DNA of 64,000 bases from Ochotona curzoniae (Eukaryota; Chordata; Mammalia; Lagomorpha; Ochotonidae). The notes under the pieces were generated by a model, which was not told where the DNA came from, searched no databases, and saw only the letters and a list, made by a program, of their open reading frames with translations. Below, in pieces: positions 34,179-45,480 of the stretch. Position 1 is the first letter of the stretch, and each line of letters begins with the position of its first letter. A program made the position numbers and the translations under genes. The DNA is taken from positions 5,146,001 through 5,210,000 of the forward strand of contig NW_024466459.1 of the NCBI RefSeq assembly GCF_017591425.1. The letters run 5' to 3'.

Positions 34179-36074
34179 GGAAGTTCCTTTTTGAATACAT
34201 CTTTGTTCTGTACGATGCACCCATGTTGTATCCCTTGGAGAAACCTCTATGAAGTGTGTGGCCACGCGGTGGTGAGTCTATCCCACAGAAATCGCATTCT
34301 GCTTCTAGCATCTGAGATGGTAACAGATTTTCACCTACATTAATCAGCAGATGAACATTTCAGAGTAAGTCAGAAAATAATCAGCCTGCCTTTCTAATTT
34401 CTGTCCCCAAGGAAGAACACAGTGAGCCACACAAGACGTGTAATTCTTGGCAGAAATAACCACTTTTCTGAAAGCAGGGTTTTAGCATCCACTTGACCCC
34501 AAATTGAACAGATTTAGAAACACTCATGGATTCTCAGTTTGATCAGCCTGTTGTATTGCCTTCAGCAGACAGTAGCTAGTCCTTTAAATACCCTTGCCAG
34601 AGTTCTTTCTTTTAGTTCAATTTGCAATTTGTGAGTGAGGGTGGTATACTTAACAACAACAAAACTCCAAGTATCCTTTCTTGCTTTTATTGATGCTGTC
34701 TTATTCGTGAAAAAAGAGGGGAGGGGAATCATCTGCTTCACTGTGTGTCATGTTAAATACTTCTTACAAGTTTACAAAAACATTTTGAAATTCCATAGAA
34801 GATGTCACTTTTACCTGAAATAACCAGTTGTCAGAAATCTTGCTTTCTTAAAAAACTAACCATGGCACATATTTGCTTCGACTGCAGCAAATCCAACTCT
34901 TTAATGCAGCTCAGCATGCTGCTGCGATACAATCTGAGAACATCAACGGAATAAGCAATACGTAAAAATTGCACAAAGATTAAAGAGGAAACACTGGATA
35001 ATCAAGCAAATCTACTGTGCCATGCAGCTTACATAGGCATCCAGTGGCCTCTGGAAGAAAATGTGATTGCTAGAAATGGACTGTCCAGTCTCAGGATACT
35101 TCAGGCAACTTTGGTTTATGAGGTAAGTATCTGATTGCTTCTTCGGATTCTTAATATCAATAGGTAATCATATTGATTTTTTGCAGTGAAACTGTTATAT
35201 TTGCTTAACTTCAGTTTAACATAAGAAATCTAACAAGAAGCAAGTACAGGATCAAAACAGCACTTTTAAAATCTCTAAACTCTAAGAAAATGAACCCCAA
35301 ATAGAACTCATTTAGGATTAAATTAACCATTCATTTAGGATTGATCTTAGCTGTTGTGCTCATTAATTTTAGCTTTTAGTCATGTATGGCTGTCTTGGCT
35401 AACACGGGTATAATTATTGTCTGGGATATGTTGTTGGTTTCATTGTCTTTTCTGTAATGTGAGTTTGTATTGGGTGTACCAGGAGCTTTGGAAAATGAGA
35501 AAACAATACAGAGAGAAGTTGAATTTCAGTTCCTTGTATCAAAAAGCAAAATGACAAAACAAGAACTCAGTTAAGATTAAACAAGACAAACAAGTAACCC
35601 TGCCTTTTGTGGTACACATGTGTGATTAGAGACGGAGCAGGAATGGCACTTCCATTGTGTGTGACCGTGCCCAGAAAGAGAATCTGCTCCAATATATCTT
35701 GTTGTTCTTTCAAGCTTTTATACCAATAGGTCGGTTGACAATTCTATTCATAACACACTGCTGTAAATGGTTTTCATTTTCAGTGGATTCTCTTTTAGCA
35801 AATTAGATTTAATTATGTGGCATTTTCCATAGAAAAATAATCCCAAACACAGCCAAAAATTAGATTACATGATTTGCTTGCAAATAGAGCATGAATATAC
35901 AAGTTTCCAAGACTGTGTAACTTCACTTTTTCAATCTGTAGGCGACTGCCCAGTTGAATTATAAAATCATAGTAGGATAGGAATGGCTAAGTTTATCTGA
36001 TCCATCCTCTCCTTCAAAGCAAGGTTTTATATATATATATATAAAAGCCACTGAATATGATTAAAACTTTTCTA
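34179..36074. other. Non-coding, 1.9 kb without recognisable repeats; holds an exon-like segment
   Basis: No transposon recognised. A candidate exon (34888-35122) ends in a near-ideal 5' splice site. A (TA)n run lies at about 36027-36043. The stretch 35760-35990 has the AT-rich, complex look of conserved non-coding DNA; this is an impression only. Confidence 0.45.
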
Positions 36075-36375
36075 ATCTTAGGCATCTGTTTGAGATAGCA
36101 GTTGAGATGTACTTGGGATGCACGCATTCCAGGTCAGCATGATTGGGTGTGAGTTCAGCCTTTGTTCCTACTGTGGATCTCTATTAAAGTTCACCGTGGG
36201 AGGCAGCAGCAATGACTCCAGCAGTTTGGTCCTGACACCCAGTGGAAAACCCGCATTGAGCGCCTGGTCTCAGGCTTTGGCCCAGGGAATCTTAGCTAAA
36301 TTCTATCTGTGGGTGTCTAACGAGTGAAGCGGTGAATACAAGTTCCGTCTTTCAAATTAAACCAATAAATTTGTA
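36075..36375 (+). mobile_element. CSINE-like, sense, old
   Basis: TAGGCATCTGTTTGAGATAGCAG, GGGTGTGAGTTCAGCC, GGGAGGCAGCAGCAATGACTCCAGCAG and CTTTCAAATTAAACCAATAAATTTG are diverged CSINE head, core and tail words in order. Confidence 0.6.
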
Positions 36376-36829
36376 ATTTAAAGATTTCACAGAATAAAAA
36401 TAATTGTTCTAAATGTTTTAGTGGAAAGACTGGTTTTGAATTATTACTTTGCTTGTAGCTGTTCTACTTCAAGTATGCGTAATCTTACAAAATTTTTGAA
36501 ATATTTGAAACACGTAAGTACCTTCCCTGCTGTCATCCTCAAATCTCTCATTAATTGTGGTTGAAAATAATTAAAACCTACAACCCACAAGGGTGTTTCA
36601 AGATTTCTTTTAAAAATTTGAATTTAAAGATCTATTAATTTTAGGGTAAAAACCATTAAAATTCACGAGTATTTTTTTTCCATTAACTTTTTGAAGACTC
36701 TGCTCACAGGCTTGCGATATTGTATATGAAGTGAAAAGTGGCATTTTGAACTTTTGTGTTTACTTGTTTTCATTTTTTTGTAATAAAGTGATAGAAGAAA
36801 ATACCCATCAGCCAAATTATTTGGTTCAT
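36376..36829. other. Non-coding, no feature seen
   Basis: AT-rich, with no recognisable gene or repeat. Confidence 0.4.
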
Positions 36830-37120
36830 TTTTATTTTATTTTTAAGTAAGAGAGAGGCAGAGAGAAAGAGAGAGAGAGAGAGAGAGATCTTCTATCCTG
36901 GTTGATATCTTAAATGCTTGCAACAGCTGAAACTGATTGAAACCCAATCCCAGGCTGCCATGTGGTTGTCAGAGAGCCATCTAACAGAACCATCACCTGT
37001 GGCCTCCCGGTAAGTGTGTTAGCAGGAATTCACATTGGAAGCAGTGGAGTCAGGATGCAACCATACACTTTGCCCAGAGGTATTCCAAACAATGACTTAA
37101 ATGCTATGCCCAATATGTAT
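36830..37120 (-). mobile_element. CSINE, antisense, degraded
   Basis: TTTTTATTTTATTTTTAAGTAAGAGAGAGGCAGAGAG with a (GA)n run to 36889, then GGCTGCCATGTGGTTGTCAGAGAGCC and TAGCAGGAATTCACATTGGAAGCAGTGG. It ends near ATGCCCAATATG. Confidence 0.7.
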
Positions 37121-37559
37121 CCTGAAGGGCAGTATTTTAAAGTGAATTAACCATAACTTGGAATTTCCATGAATTCAGTCTTTAGGGACAGATTCTGTCT
37201 TTGGGGATGATACTTAATGGTCTGGGAGCATTGTTGGAAAGTTGCTTAAAATATGCATAGATAATAATCCACTGTTCCTGATGGGAAAAATCACTGAATG
37301 TGAATTAAATTAGGATCTGAGTTCTTTGGGGACACAACCTTGCTCATACCATGCGTGCAATGAAATTTTGTTTGTTGGATGAAACTCTGGGAAATTTACC
37401 CAGGAAACAGGGATATCCTGGGAACAATGGGATTGAGAATTTTAATTTCTCTCTGAAATGTCTAATTAGATTGGACCAATAACTTGATATGTGAAATGCC
37501 CTTATTACTGTTCTAGGTTAAATAAGAGTAAAGTGACTCTGGGATGAAAATTTTTAACA
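37121..37559. other. Non-coding, no feature clearly seen
   Basis: TTCTTTGGGGACACAACCTTGCTCATACC near 37322 weakly resembles an L2 3' region; not enough to call. Confidence 0.35.
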
Positions 37560-37610
37560 AAGAGAATTTGTAGGATCAGTCTTATTTACAATAGTTGTAA
37601 AGCATGGATG
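37560..37610 (+). mobile_element. Old L1 ORF2 fragment, left of the nested insertion
   Basis: TAGGATCAGTCTTATTTACAATAGTTG corresponds to the L1 ORF2 stretch 'attccatttacaatagctac'. It resumes at 37797, after the younger insertion. Confidence 0.6.
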
Positions 37611-37620
37611 TGAGAGATCT
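37611..37620. repeat. Target-site duplication, left copy (TGAGAGATCT)
   Basis: Ten-base word immediately before a T-run, repeated exactly at 37797-37806. In the old L1 it corresponds to the 'gtgaaagatctctacaatgaaaac' stretch. Confidence 0.88.
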
Positions 37621-37796
37621 TTTTTTGGGGGGGATACAGTTTAGTTATCACTGGGGTCTCTCTTCCCCATTCCCAAGTTCCCTCCCCTTCTCTCTGTAAT
37701 GCCCTCCAGTCTTACAGTGGGTGACGTTTGTGACTTTCACAAGTCCATCATTCTGCCGCTGGGTTATCTCCCGTCAATGTGGAATTCTGTCAGTCA
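37621..37796 (-). mobile_element. Short 5'-truncated L1 3' end, antisense, nested in an old L1
   Basis: It begins with a T-run (poly(A) read backwards) and GGGGGGGATACAGTTTAG, followed by a C-rich TCTTCCCCATTCCCAAGTTCCC block, the layout of lagomorph L1 3' UTRs. It is 176 bases long and bounded by an exact ten-base duplication. Removing it in thought makes the flanking old L1 coding sequence continuous. Confidence 0.75.
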
Positions 37797-37806
37797 TGAG
37801 AGATCT
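37797..37806. repeat. Target-site duplication, right copy (TGAGAGATCT)
   Basis: Exact repeat of 37611-37620, followed by the continuation of the old L1. Confidence 0.88.
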
Positions 37807-39175
37807 TTATGATGAAAATTATGAAACATTAGTGAAACAGAAAAAGATACCATACCATGTCCTTGGATTAGTATAATTAATACAATAAAAAATGTTCGAA
37901 TTACCAAAGCAATTTACTAACTCAATATGATCTCAAGCTAACCATGGAATTTTTATAAGGTCTAAAAAAAGTGATGCTGAAATTCATTGGAACCATGAGA
38001 CCCTAAGTAGTTAAAATGATCTTAAACAACAAAAACAAAGTTGAAAGCAGCGCAGTACCAGACTCCAAGACAAACTACAAGGCAGTTGTGCTCAAAGCAG
38101 CCTGGTACTGTCATAAAAATAGACATACAGATCAAGAAACAAAATGGATATCTTAGAAATTAACCCGCATACCCATAGCCAGCTCATTTGTGACAAGCAA
38201 ACTAAAATCAATGCAAGGAGAAAACACAGTGTCTTCAACAAATGGTGATGGAAAAATTGGACATACATGTTCTGAAGAATGAAGCAAGGTCCCTACTTTT
38301 AGCCCCATTCAAAAATCAACTCTAGGTGAATCAATCGTCTAACTTTATGACCTGATATTATCGATTACTTTAGGAAACATAAGGAAACTCTAAAGCACTT
38401 ATAGGCAAAGACTTTTTGGTAATGACTTTAGAAGTACAGGTGATTAAAGCAAAACTGACAAATGAAATTATATCAAGCTTACGCACTACAAAGGAAATTG
38501 TCAACAAAGAGGCAATTATTAGAACAGCAGAAAATATTTGCAAGGCATGTAACTCGGAGAGTGATAGTATTCTGGATCTATAAAGAGCTCAAGCAACAAA
38601 ATCAACAAAACGACGATCCAGTTAAGAACTGGGCAAAAGACATGGACAGGCAATTTTCAAAGAATGAAATACAAATAGCCATAGACATATGAAAAATGGC
38701 CAGGTTCACTAGTCATAGGGAAATGCAAATAAAACCACATTGAGGTCTCACCTCACCCCAGTTATCAATGGCTGTCATCCAAAAGGTAATAAATGCTGGA
38801 TGGGTTGCTTGGAAAATTGTATTGTGATCCACTGTTGGTGGGAATGTAGATTCTTACAATCATTAAGAAGGGCGGTTGGAAGATTGCTGAAAGATATGGA
38901 AATAGCGTATGACCCAGCTTTCCCACTCCTGATAATTTATCCAAAAGAAATAAAAAACAGGGTATGAGAGAGTTATTCACATACCCATGTTTATTGCAGC
39001 TCAATTCACAAGGCTAAGATAAATTATAGTACATATATGCAATGGAATATTATTCAGCCATTAAAAATGGAATCCTGTCTTTTGCAAGTAAAGGCATGCA
39101 AGGGTAACCCATTATGCTTGGTGAAATAAGACACAAAGTAAAAACAAAAATGGAATCTATAGGGTTCTTGTGGAA
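37807..39175 (+). mobile_element. Old L1, 3' half of ORF2 and start of 3' UTR (pseudogene remnant)
   Basis: The + strand follows L1 ORF2 for over 1 kb: ACCAAAGCAATTTACTAACTC, CAGCCTGGTACTGTCATAAAAATAGACATAC, AACAAATGGTGATGGAAAAATTGG, GCAAAGACTTTTTGGTAATGAC, AACTGGGCAAAAGACATGG, GAAATGCAAATAAAACCACATTGAGG, then the 3' UTR words CTGTTGGTGGGAATGTAG, CCATGTTTATTGCAGCTCAATTC and GCAATGGAATATTATTCAGCC. The frame is broken by many stops and small indels, so no reverse transcriptase is made. The 76-codon frame at 38462-38692 is a surviving fragment of the ORF2 C-terminal region. Confidence 0.92.
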
Positions 39176-41069
39176 CAGGTATTTTTTTTCTCTTTCTCTT
39201 TTTTTTCCTACCACGGCGAAAGGAAAGTGTGGAGACAGAAATATCACTATGTCACATGTGTGACTCATTGTTTCTTCATCATTACCTCATGCACAGCAAG
39301 AATGAACTGAAGGATGCTGCTTGGTGTAAGAGCCAGCTTTGATGAAATCCTCCAAAAATATGTAAAATCCCATCTTAAAATCCGTAAGACCCTTTCATCT
39401 TAGTACAACAAATAATTACTTATGAAAGTTATAGATTGCCATCAATCCCCCAGTTCCTAAATCACTTTCAGTCAGTTTCTAGCTTGTGTGGAGTGGTACT
39501 GAGACACAGAAACGGTCTCTGAAATTTTGGAAATCCGAAAGAATAGAATCTTGGTGGCAATCAAAAACAACAAAAGCACCAGAAAAGTTCCTTTTTATTC
39601 AATGGAGACAAACATTGATCTATTACATGACTTTACTTTAAAAAAAAGCAAACTTGTTATTTACACAAACAGAAGCATAGCTTCTCTTAGTGTCATAACT
39701 TATTTTATCTGTACCAATTGAAAATTGAAAGAGCTTTTCCCGGGGAGAGATATTCAAGATTAAAAAAAAAAAATGTCATGTTCACTTCATTGTGACCTGT
39801 ATCTGAGTTCACCAAATAATGTAATCTAAAGGATGTAATTATATTATTTCTAGTCTTTCAGGTATTTTTAAAATAAGAAATATTCTAGCAGGAAAAAGCT
39901 TTTTATTGCTTTTCAATGGAACTTTCTTTTCTTGAGCATCCTAAAATTTGCTCATATCTCTATTTTTATTTCCCTTGGATGCTATTTTGAAGCATTTTTG
40001 TATAGTATGTTGAAGTTAAGTAAAGATTATTGTGAGATGAGATGGAAATTTGTTTCTTTGAGCGGTTAGCTTGGTTATGGTGTTTAAGTTTCTCCATCTG
40101 AGATATGGAGTCAATGTTTCTCAACCGACTTTCATCCATTTTATGTGACTTCATTGTTTCACAAGCTTATAAAGCTAATGGAATTCTATTTTTATTACAT
40201 ATGTGCTATTCATAAGACAAATGCCAATTCTAGAAGATAGAATACCAAAAGAAGACACACTTTGCTTCCAGGAAAATTATAGGTCAGTGAAAAATAATTA
40301 GTAGATTGTGAAGGTATCGGAGGAAAATATCTGCTCTGACCGGGCTGTAGGCAGACATGTGAGAGATAATTAATAATGTTTTGAGGCTATAGTAGACACT
40401 GTTAATGCTAATCCACTAATTATCCCTTGCATGGCTGTCTGCCTTCTAACTGTTGGTGCCTGCATCGCTTTACCTAAAGAGACTTTTTACTTTGTCACCT
40501 GAACCAGCTATTTTTCGACTTATGACAGTCGTATAAAACCCAGCTCCCTTCATCCTCAGATGGGATATAAGTAAGTTAATCTCCATATCATTTTCTGTAC
40601 TTTTCCAAATCAAGCTCCAATAACCCATAGTGCTTTCTGTTTTAAAAACATTCTATTATCTCCTCTTTTTCCTGTATCCCATTGTTACTCCCTGTGTTTC
40701 CTGGGACCACATTTCAAAAACGTTGCTTTAATGCAAATTTGTATCTTATGAGTTAGCTGCTGAAAGAACTCCAAACTGACAGAATTATTGATAAAATCTT
40801 TTAAAGACAAAGAAAAGCATTTGCATGTTTCTATTTATAAAATACTTCATTTTTCAGCTCTTCATTCATTAAAACTGGAGTGCCACATGTATACTTGTAG
40901 TAATTGCTGAATCTGGGATATAGAAAACAGACATAATGCCCAACTTCCCAGTGGATATACTTTAGTGGCAATTTGCAAATAAAAATAAGCATGTGGGACT
41001 ATTTTTTACTATCTTCCATATGAAAAGCAACATACTGGGAGTCATTCGAGAATGAAAATAAAACTCGTT
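39176..41069. other. Non-coding, about 1.9 kb without recognisable transposons
   Basis: T-rich run at 39182-39210. From about 40330 to 40470 the DNA is dense in TAAT-type words (AATTAATAATG, GCTAATCCACTAATTATC), as seen in some conserved developmental enhancers. I cannot measure conservation here. Confidence 0.4.
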
Positions 41070-41215
41070 CTTTATAAATGTGTGAAGTGAGCCTGAAAGA
41101 AGTGAGGGACACTGTTCAAGCTGCCTGGCTAATACCTAACTGAGAAACACAGGAGCCCAGGTTTCTGCTTTATATCCAAGTATTCTTTCCATATTTTAGT
41201 GCTTCCTACTTACTG
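41070..41215 (-). mobile_element. MIR-like fragment, antisense, old
   Basis: AAGAAGTGAGGGACACTGTTCAAGCTGCCTGGCTAATACC and AGCCCAGGTTTCTGCTTTATATCCAAGTATTC have the order of an antisense MIR 5' half. Confidence 0.5.
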
Positions 41216-42471
41216 GGAAGGTGAGAAGGGGGTGAGCTGTTTCAAATGTATGATACTAATTCCATGCAGAAATGTTTGTGATACTCATTGACTTTTCTGG
41301 GGTGGAACTTAACTGGGGGAAAAAAACAAGAGAATAAGGTTTTTGTTTTGGTTTTTGTTTTGCCACTTCTTAACTCACACTAATGGGAAAAATACATTGA
41401 GAACTCTTCATATCAGTGTCTTTAAAAGAAGAAAGTCTTACTCATGTACCTTCCATGGATTTAGAACCAACATGTGTTACCAAATGTTGTTTTCTGCTCT
41501 GTAAGTCAGGCTTTTTATGTTGAGACAGACGTTACTTACAATGGCAAAACCCTGTCTTCATTAGCCATGAACAACGGGTTGATTTGGGGCCCAAGAAATC
41601 AATTGCATCTCTAATGGGGGTCCAAATGCAAGTCCGGGGTTCTATTGTACTGTTCAATTTCTCTTTTCTTTAAGAAGAGGCCATTTATACAACTGCAGAT
41701 CCTCTCGTGTCTTTTTACAGCAAGATCAGACTATTCTTAAATAATTTGTTAACTGATAAATTAATAAAGGTCAAGTTCCAGCTCTTGCTCATCATTTTGA
41801 AATACTCTGGCAACTGCCTCATGGCATGGAGCTGTAACTTTTGATTTTTGAAACTGTATTACCTGCAATTCACATACAGGATTTGTGTGCTCCCCTTTAA
41901 TATTTTCCTAAATGAGACAACTTTGGTGTGTGCTTTATACATCTTCATCCAACAAATGTTATTTTTTTTCTTGCTTTCTAGCATCCTTTACATTTTTGCA
42001 CTTCCCTAGGCTTCTGACAAATATGAAATCCATTAACTATAATTACTAAGCTCCATTATGAGTTGATAGATGCAGCAATTAATATTCACCATCTGTAATC
42101 TTCAAGCTGAATATTTGTTTATCTCCATACTTCAGCTGCCACATCTAAAGATGAAGGTAAATAATTTGACAAGGGCTTCAAAAGCCTTGCCTTGTTTCAT
42201 CTCAGCTGAACAATACGTGACTTCTAAAAATATCTCAGGCGCTTTATTTGATAGAGCTTATATGAATGTGTCCATTGGTTATTTTTATGGGGCTAGAAAG
42301 GAAAAGAATTTGCTTAAAAAAATTTGGCACTTTCAGAAAAATGCTAAAAAATTACAACCTATCATCCGAGGATACAAGAAAAAGAATGCTATCGTACGGC
42401 CAGTGCAATCCTGGGCTCACAGCTGAGGTGCTCAAATGAATGTTATCCACAGAATATCATCATCGCCACCA
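41216..42471. other. Non-coding, no repeat recognised; one 118-codon open frame
   Basis: The + frame at 42070-42426 is one of the longest in the window outside recognised repeats, but I see no domain, signal peptide or splice context, and its start has no support. AT-rich sequence at 41930-42200 could be conserved non-coding DNA. Confidence 0.4.
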
Positions 42472-42507
42472 TCCTCTGGTCCAGAGTTCTCCTCTGGTCC
42501 AGAGTTC
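42472..42507. repeat. Perfect 18-base tandem duplication of a palindromic unit
   Basis: TCCTCTGGTCCAGAGTTC occurs twice head-to-tail without mismatch. Each unit contains CTCTGG-T-CCAGAG, a 6-base inverted repeat around a single base. Confidence 0.93.
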
Positions 42508-43934
42508 TTGTTGAAACGACAATGATCAAGTCAAATCTGGTTATCTTAGGGAAATTGATAACTCATAAAGGTATACTGACCAAGTTCAAGTGGAAGAACC
42601 AGGCGCAAGCAGAATCGATGAGAGAAGGGTGTAGGCAAAATGGTTTCCCAGGAGACCTCAGGGCATCACTCATCACCAGCTGGCAGCTCATGTCCTGGGT
42701 GACACTGCAACTTCCCCGAGCCGCAGTGTCTCTGAGCATTCACTGCCAGGACCCTGCAGTTCCCACCTTACAGTGGATAGCTTCTTCCTGCCCACTGGCA
42801 CTGCTTGTCTCCCCACGAAAGAACAGAGAATGCAACATCTGATTGGCTCAATTGGGTGACATGTTCTGAGTCAGTCACAAAAATACAATGTGTTGCTGAT
42901 GTCCCTCCCATCCCTTTTTTTCAAAAAGAAAAGGGATAGATACCAATTTTTGCATATTACTACATGTCTGAAGTATTTTTCAAGTTTATTAAGCACAAAG
43001 ATTTGTACTCTCCATGTTCCAGTTAGCTGAGCCTATTGAGTGATTGAATAGAATTCTGAAGCCAAAGGGCCTTTGGAAATTACAGCAGCTTCTGAAGATG
43101 CTGAATGTGGGACCCTCATAAGCTAAGTTCCACCAGGAAATGGAGTAGGTATCTTGAGAGATGTGTTTGTGACACATTGTTTGAAAACAATGGAAAGATT
43201 GGAAAAGACAGCTTTTCTTTCCATAGAAATTTACTGGTGCCCTGGAAATTACTGCTGTGGCTCAGTTTCATGATATTGTACCTTCTGGATTTTACTTGGT
43301 CAAGAATAAAAATTGTGGTGCTGAGACATATGTTAATTTCCTGGAATGAGTGTGTTCTTGGGCATGGAGAGGTAAAAAACAACTGGAAATAGATGTTGCC
43401 ACGTAGATCATAATAGGGTAAGCTCTTTCAAAGGGGAAATTGCTCTTGCTTGGAGAAATGTTCTCAGCCTTTTACATTTTTTTATTGTTCTTTCACACCT
43501 TATTTCACATAGGGAGACATTTTCTTTAATTATCAAATGTGCAGCTCATAGGAAGTGACTCAAAGGAAAAAGGTGTTGACTCTTGTGAACCGATAACATA
43601 GACGCTGGTGACCACACAGGAAGGCCTTCAACATGGAAACACAATGCTAGTTTTGTGCCAGGATTCCATGGTCACTTATAAGGCTCCATGTTCCCTTAGA
43701 TTAACCCATCTTTCAAATCAAGCTTGTAATTGGTATTGCGTGTGTGAGAACTCATGGTAGTATGTGGTTTAATGTTGTTGAAATGCAAGTTTTCCCTGGA
43801 TTTGAATCTGAAGTGCACAAGCAGATATTTATTGCTTCTTTATTTTCCAACAGTTGTTATCATCTATGGCTTTATGAGAAAGGCATCCTCAAGAGCCTAC
43901 AGATGCAAAAAGGAGTGAGATTAGTTTTAAAGTT
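42508..43934. other. Non-coding, no feature seen
   Basis: Overlapping frames on opposite strands at 43105-43392 are mirror shadows with no recognised product. No transposon recognised. Confidence 0.4.
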
Positions 43935-44250
43935 TAAAATATTTACTGATTTATTTGAAAGGAATGAGTGAGAGTGTGAGAGAGAGAGAGAGAGAGAGAG
44001 AGAAATTAGCTCTCACATGCCTACTCATATTCCTAAATGTTCACAATAGGTGGTAACACATCAAGTCCAAGCCAGAAGCTGTTAACTCAATCCAGGTCTC
44101 CCATGTGGGTGCCTGGAACTGAATCATTCCAGGATCTGAATTAGCAGGTAGCTGGAATCAGGAATGCATCCAGGTCCCAGGCCCAGGCATCCTGACATGG
44201 GATGCAAACATCCTCTGGCCTATTAAGCACTATGCTAAATGTTTACCTCA
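43935..44250 (-). mobile_element. CSINE, antisense, older subfamily
   Basis: ATATTTACTGATTTATTTGAAAGG tail, a (GA)n run (43975-44003), CAGGTCTCCCATGTGGGTGCCTGG, GAATTAGCAGGTAGCTGGAATCAGG and CCTGACATGGGATGCAAACATCC are in CSINE order. Confidence 0.75.
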
Positions 44251-45267
44251 GGTGGTCTTCTTTTAATTCCTAGAAGAGTAAGATAAGGGAGATAGAATGG
44301 GGATGCAGACACAGTTAATGGAGAGGTAATTTTATAATATTATAAATGTGAGAATGCTTCAATGTTTTCATTAAAATGCATGTTATGAAAAGCATGTTCC
44401 ATGAACATTTTGATGCCTTCTTATATATAATATCAGGACATTATAAATGCATTTGAAAATATGAAACTATGAGAGGACCAAAATCCTACCAGGAAGTTTG
44501 GAATGAGCAGCCAGATAAATTGTGCATAGTGATGCTATAGGTTAGATGTAGATTTCGTAAGAAAGAGGTTATATAATGACACACTGCAAGAATTTCCAGA
44601 GAAGTCCTCAACTTGCTGTCATGCAGAATATCCTCCTCCAAGGGAGACAAGATGCTGGGGATTCCCTCTTTGCTTACTGCCACTGGGGGTGGGGTGGGGA
44701 AACTCTGGAGTGATTAGCTTGAACTGGTCTGTCTGGGCCTGCCGAAGATGGTGTCTGTCCAAGCTGTTTTAGCTGGCTCTGTGGTCTCCCCGTTCGTGGG
44801 GTTCATAGTCACAGATGTCAGTTGTGTGGCGCACAATGAAACCGACAGCTCTGCCTCCACTAAGGCCAAATAAATATACCAAGCCATGACATTTCAAGGC
44901 CATTGTAATACTTCTGAGATTCAGGTTAAACCATTTATCTTTGTCTCTATAAGATGCGCTAGTCACTTCCCATCTAAGTGTGGCTGGAGGTAAATGATAT
45001 GGTAACACAAACAGAGGAATTGGAATAAGACATGTGGGATTTTGGGGCACAAACATATTAAGTCTCAGTCTCAGAGTTTTGGTTTCATAATATGCTGTTC
45101 ACACCTAGGGACTTTTAATGAAGAAAAACATTTGTACTTCTCGGAGATGTAATTATTTGCTTTACGCAAGTGTGAACTATTTAAATGACTAATTAATGTT
45201 TACTTATTACTCTAAATCCTCCTAAGGACTCCCCTCACCTTGAAATACAGAACACATCTCAAAAGCT
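44251..45267. other. Non-coding; possible unclassified old repeat
   Basis: No confident repeat. GACATGTGGGATTTTGGGGCACAAACATATTAAGTC near 45030-45065 recalls the antisense 5' end of MaLR LTRs, but the rest does not align by eye. A 95-codon minus frame at 44769-45056 has no recognisable domain. Confidence 0.35.
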
Positions 45268-45480
45268 TATAACACTGGAATCAGATAAAACAGAGTTTAA
45301 GCCTTGGTTTCCTCGCTTCTATATCAATGCTTAGTTAAGTTTGTTGAGTCTTGATTTTCTATTCTGTAAATGGGTATAATGACCCCCATAATTACAGTGT
45401 GAGGCATCTATCATTACATGTGGAAATGTATGATACACTGGAAAGTCTACAAAGGTAAGAGATTATGAATAATAACCATA
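45268..45480 (+). mobile_element. MIR, sense
   Basis: ACACTGGAATCAGATAAAACAGAGTTTAAGCC is the MIR head. TTGAGTCTTGATTTTCTATTCTGTAAATGGGTATAATGACCCCCAT is the core. TACACTGGAAAGTCTACAAAGG is the 3' part. Nearly complete. Confidence 0.72.

Noticed and set aside
38462..38692. 76-codon frame that looks protein-like
   Set aside because: It is a surviving piece of a decayed L1 ORF2, not a host gene.
42070..42426. 118-codon open frame on the + strand outside repeats
   Set aside because: No recognisable domain, splice context or start signal. A frame of this length is expected by chance in 64 kb of AT-rich DNA.
44769..45056. 95-codon minus-strand frame, considered as a processed pseudogene
   Set aside because: Neither strand resembles a protein I know. 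There is no A-tail or duplication, and part of it faintly resembles an old LTR end.
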